Source of the DNA: Prevotella jejuni
GTDB lineage: Bacteria > Bacteroidota > Bacteroidia > Bacteroidales > Bacteroidaceae
Assembly (NCBI RefSeq): GCF_900187995.1
Contig: NZ_FZNZ01000016.1
Span: forward strand, 1-64,000
Reading direction: 5' to 3'
Length of the DNA stretch: 64,000 nt
The notes beneath the pieces were generated by a model that was not told where the DNA came from, made no database searches, and saw only the letters and a list, made by a program, of their open reading frames with translations. Each line of letters starts with the position of its first letter. The stretch's first letter is position 1. Made by a program: the position numbers and the translations under genes. This document shows, in pieces, positions 47,751-57,167 of this stretch.

Positions 47751-47848
47751 ATCTTAGTCCTTGTTCTAATGGAACATACTCACAGAGTTCCTGATTGAGT
47801 TCTTATAAATTTAATTTATTATGGCATAGACATATTTACCATATAATT
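47751..47848 (-). CRISPR. CRISPR-like repeat D4 plus 62-bp conserved block
   Basis: D4 at 47751-47787 keeps CCTTGTTCTAATGGAACATA and ends CAGAG, with seven or so changes from the intact repeat. It is followed at 47788-47848 by the same ~62-bp block that follows D3. The pair D3+block and D4+block forms a ~100-bp direct repeat bracketing the CHAP-like gene. Confidence 0.8.
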
Positions 47849-47849
47849 T

Positions 47850-48518
47850 CTAATTTCGTTGTTTGATAGATACATTTAATAAATCATATATACAGGCATC
47901 TACATAAATATCAGAGTTTGGAGATTTAATCTCTACGAAATCATGATCTTTAGTGAAGTTCTTTAATCTATTATTAAAACTAAAGATACTACTAACTAAT
48001 GAACATAAGTTAATCCCAGCAAAAGTTACATCTCCAACTACAGGATAAGCTGTAGCATCTATATGATTTACTTGAAATGCATAATTACATACAGAAGCTA
48101 ATACTTTAGCATACAATACACAATGAGCATTAGTTTCCTTCTTAAATGTAACTGGGCTACATTTGTCAGAAAACTTTAATGTCTCAGCAGTTAGCTCAAT
48201 GCTATAATCAATTATCTCATCTTTAGACATGTTTTTTGTCTTAGACTTAATAATTTCTTTTTGAAACTTTGGAATAGTTATTGAACCATCTCTATTATGG
48301 CTTTTTACTAATCCCAAACGAAGAAAAGGAATAACCAAACTTATTAGTAAGATAGTAATCAATCCTCTTTTGAGTAATTTATTTTTAACTCCTATATTAA
48401 TTAAGTAGATAATAACATATAATACTAATACTACTATTATTAATAAAGGTACTAAAAATAAAAAACTCCATCCAAAATCACCATAGTGTTGAAATGAATA
48501 ATCTAATTGTTCACCCAT
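47850..48518 (-). CDS. Membrane protein with transglutaminase/papain-like domain, in inter-repeat position
   Basis: The 222-residue protein has two N-terminal membrane segments (about 17-40 and 51-70) and a soluble domain from about 85. That domain contains NAHCVLYAKVLASVC with Cys133, KDHDFVEI with His192, and YVDACIYDLL with Asp207. Cys-His-Asp in this order and spacing is the transglutaminase-like catalytic triad. The gene is AT-rich and sits between repeat D4 and the first repeat of the CRISPR array (48560); its stop codon abuts the conserved 62-bp block. No own promoter was found upstream, so it may be read from the array transcript. Substrate and role unknown. Confidence 0.65.
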   Translation of the reverse strand: MGEQLDYSFQHYGDFGWSFLFLVPLLIIVVLVLYVIIYLINIGVKNKLLKRGLITILLISLVIPFLRLGLVKSHNRDGSITIPKFQKEIIKSKTKNMSKDEIIDYSIELTAETLKFSDKCSPVTFKKETNAHCVLYAKVLASVCNYAFQVNHIDATAYPVVGDVTFAGINLCSLVSSIFSFNNRLKNFTKDHDFVEIKSPNSDIYVDACIYDLLNVSIKQRN

Positions 48519-48559
48519 AATATAATTGTTATTGTTGTTTATATTTTCCTAATTTAATA

Positions 48560-48960
48560 TCTCTAATCCTTGTTATAATGGAAGGTAGTCTCGGAGCGCT
48601 TTGTGTGGCACAAAGAAGACTGCAAAGTATTTGTCTTAATCCTTGTTCTAATGGAAGATACTCTCGGAGTTACATTTCCTCCATTCGGAAAGTCATACAT
48701 GGAAGAGTCTTAATCCTTGTTATAATGGAAGGAACTCTCGGAGTATTTACAATTGGTTCAAAACTCAAAACCTAAAGGAGTCTTAATCCTTGTTCTAATG
48801 GAAGATACTCTCGGAGAAGTATGGTGTATTTAGAACAGAAAGTTTATCCGAGTCTTAATCCTTGTTCTAATGGAAGATACTCTCGGAGCAGAGGTAACGA
48901 GACGGTAACCGTCTCTTCTATTCGTCTTAATCCTTGTTCTAATGGAAGATACTCTCGGAG
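48560..48960 (-). CRISPR. CRISPR array: six 37-bp repeats, five spacers, no cas genes in window
   Basis: Repeats lie at 48560-48596 (diverged), 48633-48669, 48707-48743 (three changes), 48780-48816, 48852-48888 and 48924-48960. On the plus strand they start GTCTTAATCCTTGTTCTAAT and end GATACTCTCGGAG. Spacers are 36, 37, 36, 35 and 35 bp. Sequence decay increases toward lower coordinates, so the leader is at the high-coordinate side and crRNA would be read from the minus strand. The transcript-sense repeat then ends GGATTAAGAC, which would give an ATTAAGAC 8-nt tag like type I/III arrays. Spacer 5 contains GAGACGGTAACCGTCTC, a near-perfect palindrome. Subtype cannot be fixed without cas genes. 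Confidence 0.95.
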
Positions 48961-49100
48961 GGTTAGGGGCGTGAAGGCTTTGTTTCAGGCAGGGGGAGAG
49001 TAGTAAGACTTATAAATCCGGGGTTTGTTAACAGAAATAACTACTTTTTAAGCGGGTGCAAAGGTAGTTATTTTTTTGGCAAAATGTCAAGGAGCGCAGG
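48961..49100 (-). promoter_or_regulatory. CRISPR leader with promoter
   Basis: Between the last repeat and nrdG, the minus strand has a -7 element TACCTTTG (49066-49059) and a -33 TTG (49090-49088) 21 bp upstream, pointing into the array. The predicted start is about 95 nt before the first repeat. An inverted repeat AAATAACTAC / GTAGTTATTT (49035-49044 and 49064-49073) overlaps the -7 element. On the plus strand it is followed by T residues, and it may terminate plus-strand reading. Confidence 0.65.
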
Positions 49101-49131
49101 GTCAAATAGCACTAATCTGGAGCGGAAAAAC

Positions 49132-49617
49132 TTATAAGTTCGTTCCTACCTGATGTTTCCAGAAGCGGGAGGTGATATCCTCGAAGGATCCATCTGGGCA
49201 TCGGCGGTACATCCGCTGATTGGTGCGTGGGGAGTCGAGGGCACCGAGATGGCGGAGATAGGGCCCCACTTTGATATAGTCGAAACGCTGTTGGTCGATG
49301 AGTGGGGAGATTGCTGTGCGCCCAGTGTACCAACCAACTTTCAGTCCTTCGTGGTTCTGTCGCACGTGTTCAGCGAGCCTGTCGACCTCAGCAGGGTCGC
49401 CATCGCCCCCCATAAATCCCACACATGTTATCGTGTCTTTCGCTTCATGAATCAATGCAGACAATGCCTCTGTCGTCAGGTCATGCCCCCTATCCGCCCA
49501 CAGGAACTGACTATGACAGCCAGGACAGTGACACGGACAACCAGACACGTTGATGGCAAGGGTCACCTCATCGGGGAACTCCTGAAAAACAATATCTGTA
49601 TTTATATAATGAAGCAT
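49132..49617 (-). CDS. nrdG: Anaerobic ribonucleotide reductase activase NrdG
   Basis: The 161-residue radical-SAM protein has the CxxxCxxC cluster at Cys27, Cys31 and Cys34 (VSGCPCHCPGCHS), preceded by the typical N-terminal HYINTDIVFQEFPDEV. The later FMGGDGDP and KVGWYTGR segments match the NrdG small radical-SAM core. It generates the glycyl radical on NrdD under anaerobic conditions. nrdD is not adjacent: the 1.5 kb upstream has no gene, and the CRISPR leader is downstream. A possible -7 element TATCTTTG lies at 49728-49721 on the minus strand. No missing key residue. Confidence 0.93.
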   Translation of the reverse strand: MLHYINTDIVFQEFPDEVTLAINVSGCPCHCPGCHSQFLWADRGHDLTTEALSALIHEAKDTITCVGFMGGDGDPAEVDRLAEHVRQNHEGLKVGWYTGRTAISPLIDQQRFDYIKVGPYLRHLGALDSPRTNQRMYRRCPDGSFEDITSRFWKHQVGTNL

Positions 49618-49884
49618 TTCTATCTGACTCTAAACGATAAAACACACTCACGTTCAAGGGGTTATATTCATCCGCGCAACAGCGTCCCCTATCCCATCGA
49701 ACGGACGACTATCTGGCCTACAAAGATATAAAGAAAGTATTAAACACGGCAGAATTTATGCAAAAAAAAATAAAAAAGAAACAAATGTTATAGGGGGTGA
49801 GAAGAATGAAAACGAAACACTTTTTTGTAAAAGAAAATTATATCCTTACCTCCAACAGAGGCCTAATTGAGTTCGAGAGGGGGC

Positions 49885-49960
49885 CTTTCTGCGTGGGAGA
49901 AGACGCCCTTCTTGACCCTTGAAGGGCCTCTTCTCGACCCTTACTAAGCATCTTTTACTT
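49885..49960. repeat. GAAGACGCCC-family repeat, copy 6
   Basis: GAGAAGACGCCCTTCTTGAC followed by TTGAAGGGCCTCTTCTC forms an imperfect hairpin in the gene-free tract upstream of nrdG. Confidence 0.7.
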
Positions 49961-50689
49961 TACAACAGTATAACTTCTTAATAACAAAAGAGTTACGAGA
50001 ACATTAAAGACTACGTTTCTCTCTTATTTTCAACAAGTATAGCACTGATTCATGTAAAGTAATTTCAAAACAACAAAGCAGCAAGATAAGACATCACAAA
50101 GCCTCATCCTATTCTCCCAAGTGACGTTCCCAACATACCTTATAGCCGTAACTGCCGTTAAAGCATAGTATTAGCCTACATTCACAAGTGACGTACCCAA
50201 CATTCTTTATAACCGCAGTCACCGGTCAAGCACAGCCTTTATTTTCGCGCCTAAATCTATCCTTTCGCCCTCTCCTCCTTGCCTCTATGCGTCAAAATTC
50301 ATGAAGTTTTATCGTGACAAAGTAGCTTTTCACGGAACAGACAGGTACGCTCTTCACACACATAGAGAACACATGAAAAGCAGTATAAACAACCGAGTCC
50401 ATAGAAAATAATGCCATACATCGGCAAAAGCGACCAACGATTTTACTTGGCTACAACACCTCCGTAACTCCTACCCGTAAACAGATTACAATGCCACACA
50501 GCGAGAAGAAAAACCCTTCCACTACGCACATTGAGACCCTCCTAACCATGGTTGGCCCACCCCTCCCTCGTTTGGCAGAGCTAATAAAAGGCTCGATCAG
50601 CGCTCTAACCAAGCCTTTGGCATAACATTACAAAAGATATATTGAAGGCTAACGACATAGCCTCTCCAATTATTAGGCTAATGAAAACG

Positions 50690-51110
50690 AACACACAACA
50701 CGCCATGTAGGGATTGAAGGAAACCAGCATAGACACGTAGAATCCCCTCCCCTATCAAGGAGAACAGGGCATACGAGGACTAAAGAAAGTCACTTCATCC
50801 ACTTAGAGACCTCTCCTTTATCAAAGAGAACACGGCATGGTAGGGACTAAAGAAACTCACCCCAGCCTCGTAGAATCCCCTCCCCTGTCAAGGAGAACAG
50901 GGCATACGAGGACTAAGAAGGTCACTCCATCCACTTAGAGATCTCTCCTTTATCAAAGAGAACACGCCATGTAGGGATTGAAGGATACTCACCCCAGCCT
51001 CGTAGAATCCCCTCTCCTATCAAGGAGAACAGGGCATACGAGGACTAAGAAGGTCACTCCATCCACTTAGAGATTTCTCCATTAATAACATAAGCAGGGC
51101 ATATAGGGGC
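50690..51110. repeat. ~65-bp tandem repeat array
   Basis: Six or so units of about 65 bp carry GGAGAACAGGGCATACGAGG or a variant, then CACTTAGAGA or CTCGTAGAATCCCCTC, then TATCAA(A/G)GAGAACA. Odd and even units alternate in two sequence versions, so the higher-order period is about 130 bp. A small CTCC...GGAG stem recurs in each. The rest of 49735-51164 shows no gene. Confidence 0.85.
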
Positions 51111-51164
51111 TGAAGAAAGGCCCTTCAGCCACTATACACATTGTTCGTGTGCCCACAGAGCACG

Positions 51165-52919
51165 TTAGTTACTTCTTGGGTTCTGCTCTAAGTTGCCCTT
51201 ATAAGCATTGATAGCCGACTGCGGAATAAAGTAGATTACACGGTAGTCGGTCGCTGGGATGTCAACCATCGGCTGATGTGGACCAGGGAAGCGACGTGTT
51301 AGTGTATCGCCATTACGGAACACGTCGTAGCTACGCTCAGCCTCAAAGGCAAGTTCCAATTGGCGTTCTTTGTCCACTAAGGTCTTTGCCGTAGCGGCCG
51401 TAAACTGTGCACTCGTATAGCTACCACCCACGATAGCACGCTCACGGATAGTGTTCACGTCGGCCATCGCACTACTGATGTTACCCAACTTCACGTTAGC
51501 TTCAGCACGATTGAGGTACATCTCATCAAGACGAGAGATGACAGGCGAGTACAACTGGTTCTCCTTACCACCCTGACGAGAGCATTTCACCACGTAAAAC
51601 ATAGGATAAACGCGGTTAAGCTTCATCTGATAATCAAGCACACCACGGTAGGTATGCCCCTGATAGTTTATCGAGTAGAGGCGTTGCGCAGGGTCGATAG
51701 GTGTCAGAACAAGCGGTGTGGTGTGTCCTGTCCCCGTCGTATCGCATGTCAGACTATTGTCTGGCTGCCGTGTATAACGCAGTTGCACGTAGTTGAAGTT
51801 CACCTGATTACCGCTCGCATCATAGACGTTCTTGATGAAACGGAACACTGGGACGTACTTATCAGTCTTATCCTTTACATACTGAGGTTCAATGAATTGC
51901 GCACGAATATCAGTATATTTCTTATTAAACCAATCGTTCTGCCCCGTCTCATTGAGCAAGTCGAGATATTTAGCCGAGGCATACATCTCTCCCCAACCCT
52001 TACCGCCAATATTCGAATACATACCGCCGATGGTGTAATAATAGTCCCAACCAGGAAATTCAGAGTCAACCCTCTTCACTACAAAGATGTTTTCAGGGTT
52101 GTTCTCAGGCTCCAGCGTGTTACTAACACCATAGTCTTTACGACTTAGCAGACTAAACTTACCAGAGTCAATCACCTTCGTTGCATACTCAACACTCTTC
52201 TGTGCGTAGGCCGTGTTAGGGTTTTTATAGGTGCCACTCATATAGAGGTAGACCCTACTCAACATTGCCCAAGCAGCTTCCTTAGATGCGAATATACAGT
52301 GTTCCTCGCCATGTATGTCCTCAGTCATCAGTGAAGCCGCCTTCTCCAAGTCGCTAATAGCCTGCTCGTAGGTCTCCTTCACGGTTGAACGATTTGGTAA
52401 AACAGCATTAGCAGGGTCGTCAGGAGTACCGTTGACAATCGGCATACCGAGGTTCTTCTCAGGGTTCTGGGCGTACGGTCTACCGTATGCACGACAGAGA
52501 TAGAAGTAGATCATGCCTCGTAAATAGTAACATTCGCCCAGCTGAGTATCCGTAGTAGTATTCTTACCTTCGGGGATTGCCTTAATAATATTAGATGCTT
52601 GAGCAACGACCTTATAGCTGAAATCCCAGAAGTTCTGTAGTCGGTAGTTATTAGGAGTGCGTGAGTAAGAGATAAACTCATAGAAAGCATCGGTAGAAGT
52701 ACCACGTATCATGATATTATCTCCAGCGTATTCACCACATCTATACATAGGGTCCGACCATGTTTTTAGGTATCCATAGCATCCCTTTAGCAGTGCTGGA
52801 AAACTCTCGTCGATGTTCTTTGTCATGGCATCCTCATCCATCATATATTCAGGATGACGCTCAACACTACACGAAACCATTGTGATAGCTGCCAAAAGCA
52901 GCAGATATATTTTCTTCAT
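51165..52919 (-). CDS. SusD/RagB-family lipoprotein of second uptake locus
   Basis: The 584-residue lipoprotein has lipobox Cys17 (AAITMVSC-SVERHP). SusD landmarks include LLKGCYGYLKTW, GECYYLRGMIYFYLCRAYGRPY, AWAMLSRVYLYMSG, and the C-terminal LDEMYLNRAEANVKLGN and LAFEAERSYDVFRNG. It lies 15 bp downstream of its SusC partner and caps that transporter. No glycosidase, peptidase or regulator accompanies this pair in the window, so the substrate is unassigned. Confidence 0.92.
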   Translation of the reverse strand: MKKIYLLLLAAITMVSCSVERHPEYMMDEDAMTKNIDESFPALLKGCYGYLKTWSDPMYRCGEYAGDNIMIRGTSTDAFYEFISYSRTPNNYRLQNFWDFSYKVVAQASNIIKAIPEGKNTTTDTQLGECYYLRGMIYFYLCRAYGRPYAQNPEKNLGMPIVNGTPDDPANAVLPNRSTVKETYEQAISDLEKAASLMTEDIHGEEHCIFASKEAAWAMLSRVYLYMSGTYKNPNTAYAQKSVEYATKVIDSGKFSLLSRKDYGVSNTLEPENNPENIFVVKRVDSEFPGWDYYYTIGGMYSNIGGKGWGEMYASAKYLDLLNETGQNDWFNKKYTDIRAQFIEPQYVKDKTDKYVPVFRFIKNVYDASGNQVNFNYVQLRYTRQPDNSLTCDTTGTGHTTPLVLTPIDPAQRLYSINYQGHTYRGVLDYQMKLNRVYPMFYVVKCSRQGGKENQLYSPVISRLDEMYLNRAEANVKLGNISSAMADVNTIRERAIVGGSYTSAQFTAATAKTLVDKERQLELAFEAERSYDVFRNGDTLTRRFPGPHQPMVDIPATDYRVIYFIPQSAINAYKGNLEQNPRSN

Positions 52920-52934
52920 GATAGACTCTTTTGT

Positions 52935-55900
52935 TTAGAATGTAACATTAACGCCAAGCATAAACTTACGTACAGAAGGATAGACACCAGCGCCAGTAGA
53001 GATCGAGAGAGCTGTCGAACGCTCGCCAGAGGCATTGCGGCCACTGTCAGCAGCAGGCAGTTCTGGATCGACACCAGAGTAGTCAGTAATGCAGAAGAGG
53101 TTTTCTCCGCTTACATACACCCGTAAAGCCTTAACAACATCACTCTTGAGATGGAAGTTATAACCCAAGGTTAGAGAGCGAAGCTTTAAGAAGTCGGAGC
53201 TTTCTAAGTATCTTGTAGAGGCCTTGTTAGCGTTAGAAGGGTTATTGTATGCGGCTGCTGGGTGAGTAGCAATGTCTCCCTTCTGTCTCCAACGCTTCCA
53301 TCCTTTCTGCAGACTGAACTGGTTACGGTCGGTATAGGCACCGTCTGAGTCGTACTCCTGTCGTGAGTAGTTATAGATAGAAGCACCTAAAGAATAGCCG
53401 AACACGGCATTAAAGTCAAAGTTCTTATAGGTAAGTGTGGTAGAGAAGCTACCGAACACGCTTGGTGTAGCACGTTTGTCGAGGGCTATCTGGTCGGCTT
53501 TAGCATAACTCTTCGTGATGACCCGCTCACCATTAGCATCTGTTGTGTACCACTGTGGAGCACCCGTCTCTGGGTCAACACCAGCCCATTCGCGCAGGTA
53601 GTAAGTGTCGACACTCAGTCCGGGACGTAACAACGTGTTAGCAGAACCCGCTATACCATCGCCTACAATGATTTGGTCTCTACCGCTATACAGCTTCTTA
53701 ATCTTGTTAGAGTTGGTCGACAGGTTAGCATCAACAGTCCATGTAAGGTCCTTCCCCTTGATGATGTCGGCCGAAAGTGTTGTCTCAAAGCCAGTATTTG
53801 TCAGCTCACCAATATTCTGCCAGATGCTTGTCACACCGATAACACCTGATATAGGCACAGCGAAAAGGAGGTTACTCGTGCGCTTGTGATAGAAGTCGAA
53901 GGTCATACGAAGGCGACGGAACATATTAAGGTCGATACCTACACCTGTCGTAAAGCTCTTCTCCCACGTCAGTTTCCTGTTCGCTAACTGAGCGATGACA
54001 GCACCCGGTTTCTCGTTATAGTTGGCTCCTAAGCTGTATAACCCATATTGTGGATAGAGGCTATTAGGTCGACTACCGACCGAACCATAGGATGCGCGCA
54101 CCTTCAGATAGTCTATGCAAGGCACCTTAAACCACTTTTCTGCCGTAGCTACCCAGCCCCCACTGACCGAGAAGAACGTACCGTAGGCGGCATCCGAACC
54201 AAAGTTACTTGCGCCGTCTGTTCTCAATGACAGTTGAAGGAGGTATTTATTAGCATAGTCAGCATTGAGGTTAGCGAAGAAAGACTGTACTGCCCACTCG
54301 TATTTATTACCTCCCACCGACTCAGGTGTCGACGTGATGTCGAGTTGTGCAAAGCCTGGAACAAGTCCTGTCCCACTACCATTATGATAACGATACTCGC
54401 CATCATTAAACTCATAACCAAGCATTAAGAATCCATGATAATCCCCGAAACTACGTGTCGCTTTAATTAACTGGTTCGTATAACGGCGTGTGTTCGTACT
54501 GGTACTCTCGCTCACACGCCCCTTGTCCTCCGCTCCCGACGTACGAGGGTCTACATAGCTCTTGTCAAGGTGAGTACTCCAACGATAACTGTTCACTGAT
54601 GAGAAGGTCAGCCAGTCAGTCAGATAGATATCGAAATCGAAGTTTCCATTAAATGAATAAGAGTCATACTTGCTCCAATTATACTGTAACTCATAGAGAT
54701 AGTTAGTAGAGTTACTGTTCACCCAAGCCGATGATCTATTGCCGACAATCTTCCCGTTTTCATCGTAAGGACTATCCCATGGCAGCATAGAATACATAGA
54801 ATAGGTGGAGCGTTGGCGGTCGTCAATAACTCCCTTACTACCATTCAAGGACGGACGAATAGCTATCCATGAGAATGGTTTGAAGTTTAGTTTCATCATG
54901 GTGTTATATCTCGTGAAGTCATATCCACGTACTGCACCATCTTCCTTATAGACTCCACCTGTGAAGACAGCACTCAACTTATCTCCACCACTATTAATAG
55001 TAAGGTCGTAGTTCTGCACGTTTCCGGTGTGAGTAGCCAGTTTCCACCAGTCGAAGTTACTATCTCTCAGTTGTTCATTCCATCGTGGGAAAGCAATCTC
55101 GGCAGCGTTGGTAAACGACTTATAGTAGTCGTATAGATCGGCACCATCCATCATCTTGACCTTTCCATTATTCAAGGTTGAGAGGCCCATCTTGGCTGAG
55201 AAGGTGATTGATGTCTTACCAGCTCGTGCGCTTTTGGTCGTCACCACGATAACACCATTAGCTCCTTGCGAACCATAGATGGCTGTAGAAGCAGCATCTT
55301 TCAGTACAGTGAGCGACTCAATATCGTTTGGATTGATGTCGCCAGGGTCCTTTCCTACGATGACACCATCGATAACCCAGAGTGGAGCCGTACTGCCGTT
55401 GATAGTAGACTTACCACGTACAATGATCGCACCAAACGACCCCGGCTTGCCAGAACCTGGCATAACGTTCATGCCAGGTATCTTTCCTGTGAGCATGTTA
55501 GTGACGTTTGCGGTCGTTACATTCGTCAGTTCCTTATTGTCAATACTCTTCAGCGAACCCGTCAGACTGTTGCGTTTCTGCGTGCTATAGCCCACCACGA
55601 CCGTTTCACTAAGCATTGTGGAGGTAGCGACAAGGCTAATTGTCATATTCTCAGCAGCCTTCACCGTCTTCTTCTCATAGCCTAACGAAGTGACAACCAG
55701 CTCATCACCAACTTGTGCATCGATAGAGAACTCTCCATCAATGTTCGTTATGGTCATCTTCTTAGTACCATTTACGGTAATACTGGCACTGATAATCGGT
55801 TCACCTGACTGTGAATCAACAACTTTACCTTTGATAATAGAGGTCTGCGCTTGTATCATCATCGCATGTGTAGCGCATGCTTTCTGCACCACGTAAGGGC

Positions 55901-55964
55901 TACACATAAGAGGGACCACCAAGAGCAGCGATCGTCCAAGGTTAGTTTTTCTCATAGTTCTCAT
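52935..55964 (-). CDS. SusC/RagA-family TonB-linked transporter of second locus
   Basis: The 1009-residue protein has a signal-like N-terminus. A carboxypeptidase-like regulatory domain follows at about 43-115 (IKGKVVDSQSGEPIISASI, TITNIDGEFSID), then LSETVVVGYSTQKRNSLTG, a plug with IIVRGKSTINGS, PLWVIDGVIVGKDPGDINP and VLKDAASTAIYGSQGANGVI, and a barrel ending FMLGVNVTF. The first Met is followed by a second at codon 4, either of which may be the start. A -7 element TAAATTTG is at 56054-56047, about 85 bp upstream. It forms a two-gene operon with susD. Confidence 0.95.
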   Translation of the reverse strand: MRTMRKTNLGRSLLLVVPLMCSPYVVQKACATHAMMIQAQTSIIKGKVVDSQSGEPIISASITVNGTKKMTITNIDGEFSIDAQVGDELVVTSLGYEKKTVKAAENMTISLVATSTMLSETVVVGYSTQKRNSLTGSLKSIDNKELTNVTTANVTNMLTGKIPGMNVMPGSGKPGSFGAIIVRGKSTINGSTAPLWVIDGVIVGKDPGDINPNDIESLTVLKDAASTAIYGSQGANGVIVVTTKSARAGKTSITFSAKMGLSTLNNGKVKMMDGADLYDYYKSFTNAAEIAFPRWNEQLRDSNFDWWKLATHTGNVQNYDLTINSGGDKLSAVFTGGVYKEDGAVRGYDFTRYNTMMKLNFKPFSWIAIRPSLNGSKGVIDDRQRSTYSMYSMLPWDSPYDENGKIVGNRSSAWVNSNSTNYLYELQYNWSKYDSYSFNGNFDFDIYLTDWLTFSSVNSYRWSTHLDKSYVDPRTSGAEDKGRVSESTSTNTRRYTNQLIKATRSFGDYHGFLMLGYEFNDGEYRYHNGSGTGLVPGFAQLDITSTPESVGGNKYEWAVQSFFANLNADYANKYLLQLSLRTDGASNFGSDAAYGTFFSVSGGWVATAEKWFKVPCIDYLKVRASYGSVGSRPNSLYPQYGLYSLGANYNEKPGAVIAQLANRKLTWEKSFTTGVGIDLNMFRRLRMTFDFYHKRTSNLLFAVPISGVIGVTSIWQNIGELTNTGFETTLSADIIKGKDLTWTVDANLSTNSNKIKKLYSGRDQIIVGDGIAGSANTLLRPGLSVDTYYLREWAGVDPETGAPQWYTTDANGERVITKSYAKADQIALDKRATPSVFGSFSTTLTYKNFDFNAVFGYSLGASIYNYSRQEYDSDGAYTDRNQFSLQKGWKRWRQKGDIATHPAAAYNNPSNANKASTRYLESSDFLKLRSLTLGYNFHLKSDVVKALRVYVSGENLFCITDYSGVDPELPAADSGRNASGERSTALSISTGAGVYPSVRKFMLGVNVTF

Positions 55965-56046
55965 GTTTTTATAGGTTTTTACTTATATTGTTTTCACATC
56001 TCACAACACTTGTGTGCTGTTTAACTTGTCGTAGGTTAGCTATCTG

Positions 56047-56054
56047 CAAATTTA
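56047..56054 (-). promoter_or_regulatory. -7 element for the second susC/susD operon
   Basis: Minus-strand TAAATTTG matches TAnnTTTG, about 85 bp before the start. The -33 position is T-rich without TTTG. Confidence 0.45.
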
Positions 56055-56199
56055 TAGTATTTTTTTTAATTGTAGCCTATTTCAGCTTCTTTAACACGTC
56101 TTTATCCTGTTTTTCTGCTCACAACTACCCACGACCCTCCCATTCACACGTATCTTGGCGAGCGCTAAGTAGATGCTGTCCCCTCCCCTTGTGGAATCG

Positions 56200-56760
56200 A
56201 AACATGCGCTAAAAGACTCCGTGAACTCTGTGTGCTCTGTGAGAGATAAAAGTCCCCAGCGAGTTGCTTGTGTATCATCTCATAGAGTGGGTGCGTTCTC
56301 TTTCTCACAGATTTACACAGAAGAACAGAATACACAAGCTTTCACAGAGACATTAAGTCAACCGATATCACAGAACCTTACAGCCAACGTCCATCACCCA
56401 ACACCCTTCTTCAGCTAATCATCAACACCTAACACCCATCACCCAACACCCTTCTTTAGCTATAACGATCTGTGAATTCTGTATGCCGAAGGCCTTCTGT
56501 GGGCTCGAAACAGTGCGCAAAAATGCTCTGTTAAATCTGTGAGATCTGTGAGAAAAAACTCCGCAGCAAGTCTCATAGGCCTAATCTCATATCGAGGGTG
56601 CGTTCTATTTCTCACAGAAAAACACAGAAGAACAGAACACACAAAGGCCCACAGAGACATTAAGTCAACCGATATCACAGAACCTTACAGCCAACATACA
56701 TCACCCAACACCCATCTTTAACTAATCATCAACACCTAACACCCATCACCCAACACCCAC
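56200..56760. repeat. Composite intergenic repeat region, copy 6
   Basis: Two rounds of the block CTGTGTGCTCTGTGAGAGA, CGAGTTGCTTGTGTATCATC, ACACAGAAGAACAGAATACA, GACATTAAGTCAACCGATAT, CAGAACCTTACAGCCAAC and AACACCCATCACCCAACACC occur in tandem (about 56210-56470 and 56500-56760). The tract 55965-57167 has no gene. Confidence 0.8.
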
Positions 56761-56924
56761 CACACGAGTAATTTACCAATCCAGACTATCTTTAGAGCTT
56801 TCAATAAGGATGTAAAAAATCATTACATCTCATCAAGTTAAGGACGCTCAATATAGGAGAACAACACAGCTTACCATCGACACTATAACCCACAAGAAAT
56901 CAAACGATTACAAACACCATTCGA

Positions 56925-57025
56925 GAACATGCCCTTCTTGCATGAAGAACATGCCCTTCTTGGACCAAGAAGGGCATGTTCTTAAACGTTGAAGGGCCTC
57001 TTCTTCTATCTTGAAGAGCACATAC
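56925..57025. repeat. GAAGACGCCC-family repeat, copy 7, with perfect 17-bp hairpin
   Basis: AAGAACATGCCCTTCTT (56945-56961) and its exact complement (56967-56983) enclose a 5-bp loop, with a direct copy just before and half-sites after. It lies about 140 bp beyond the stop of the zinc-ribbon gene. Confidence 0.8.
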
Positions 57026-57167
57026 TTCATCCAAGAGGAGCGAAAAATATTGACATAAAGACACGAAGATGGGTGCATGACCTGCCTCAAGACGGAGGGA
57101 GGACATACGTCGTGTTGACACAAACGGGTGTAGTCTGTGGAGATAGTAAGTAATAAGATGTGTGCTT

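Noticed and set aside
49153-49731. 192-codon plus-strand frame opposite nrdG
   Set aside because: It is the antisense of nrdG, whose radical-SAM cysteines and length are right.
50690-51110. A second CRISPR array in the 65-bp repeats
   Set aside because: The whole unit, including the would-be spacer, is conserved and alternates in two versions, so there are no unique spacers.
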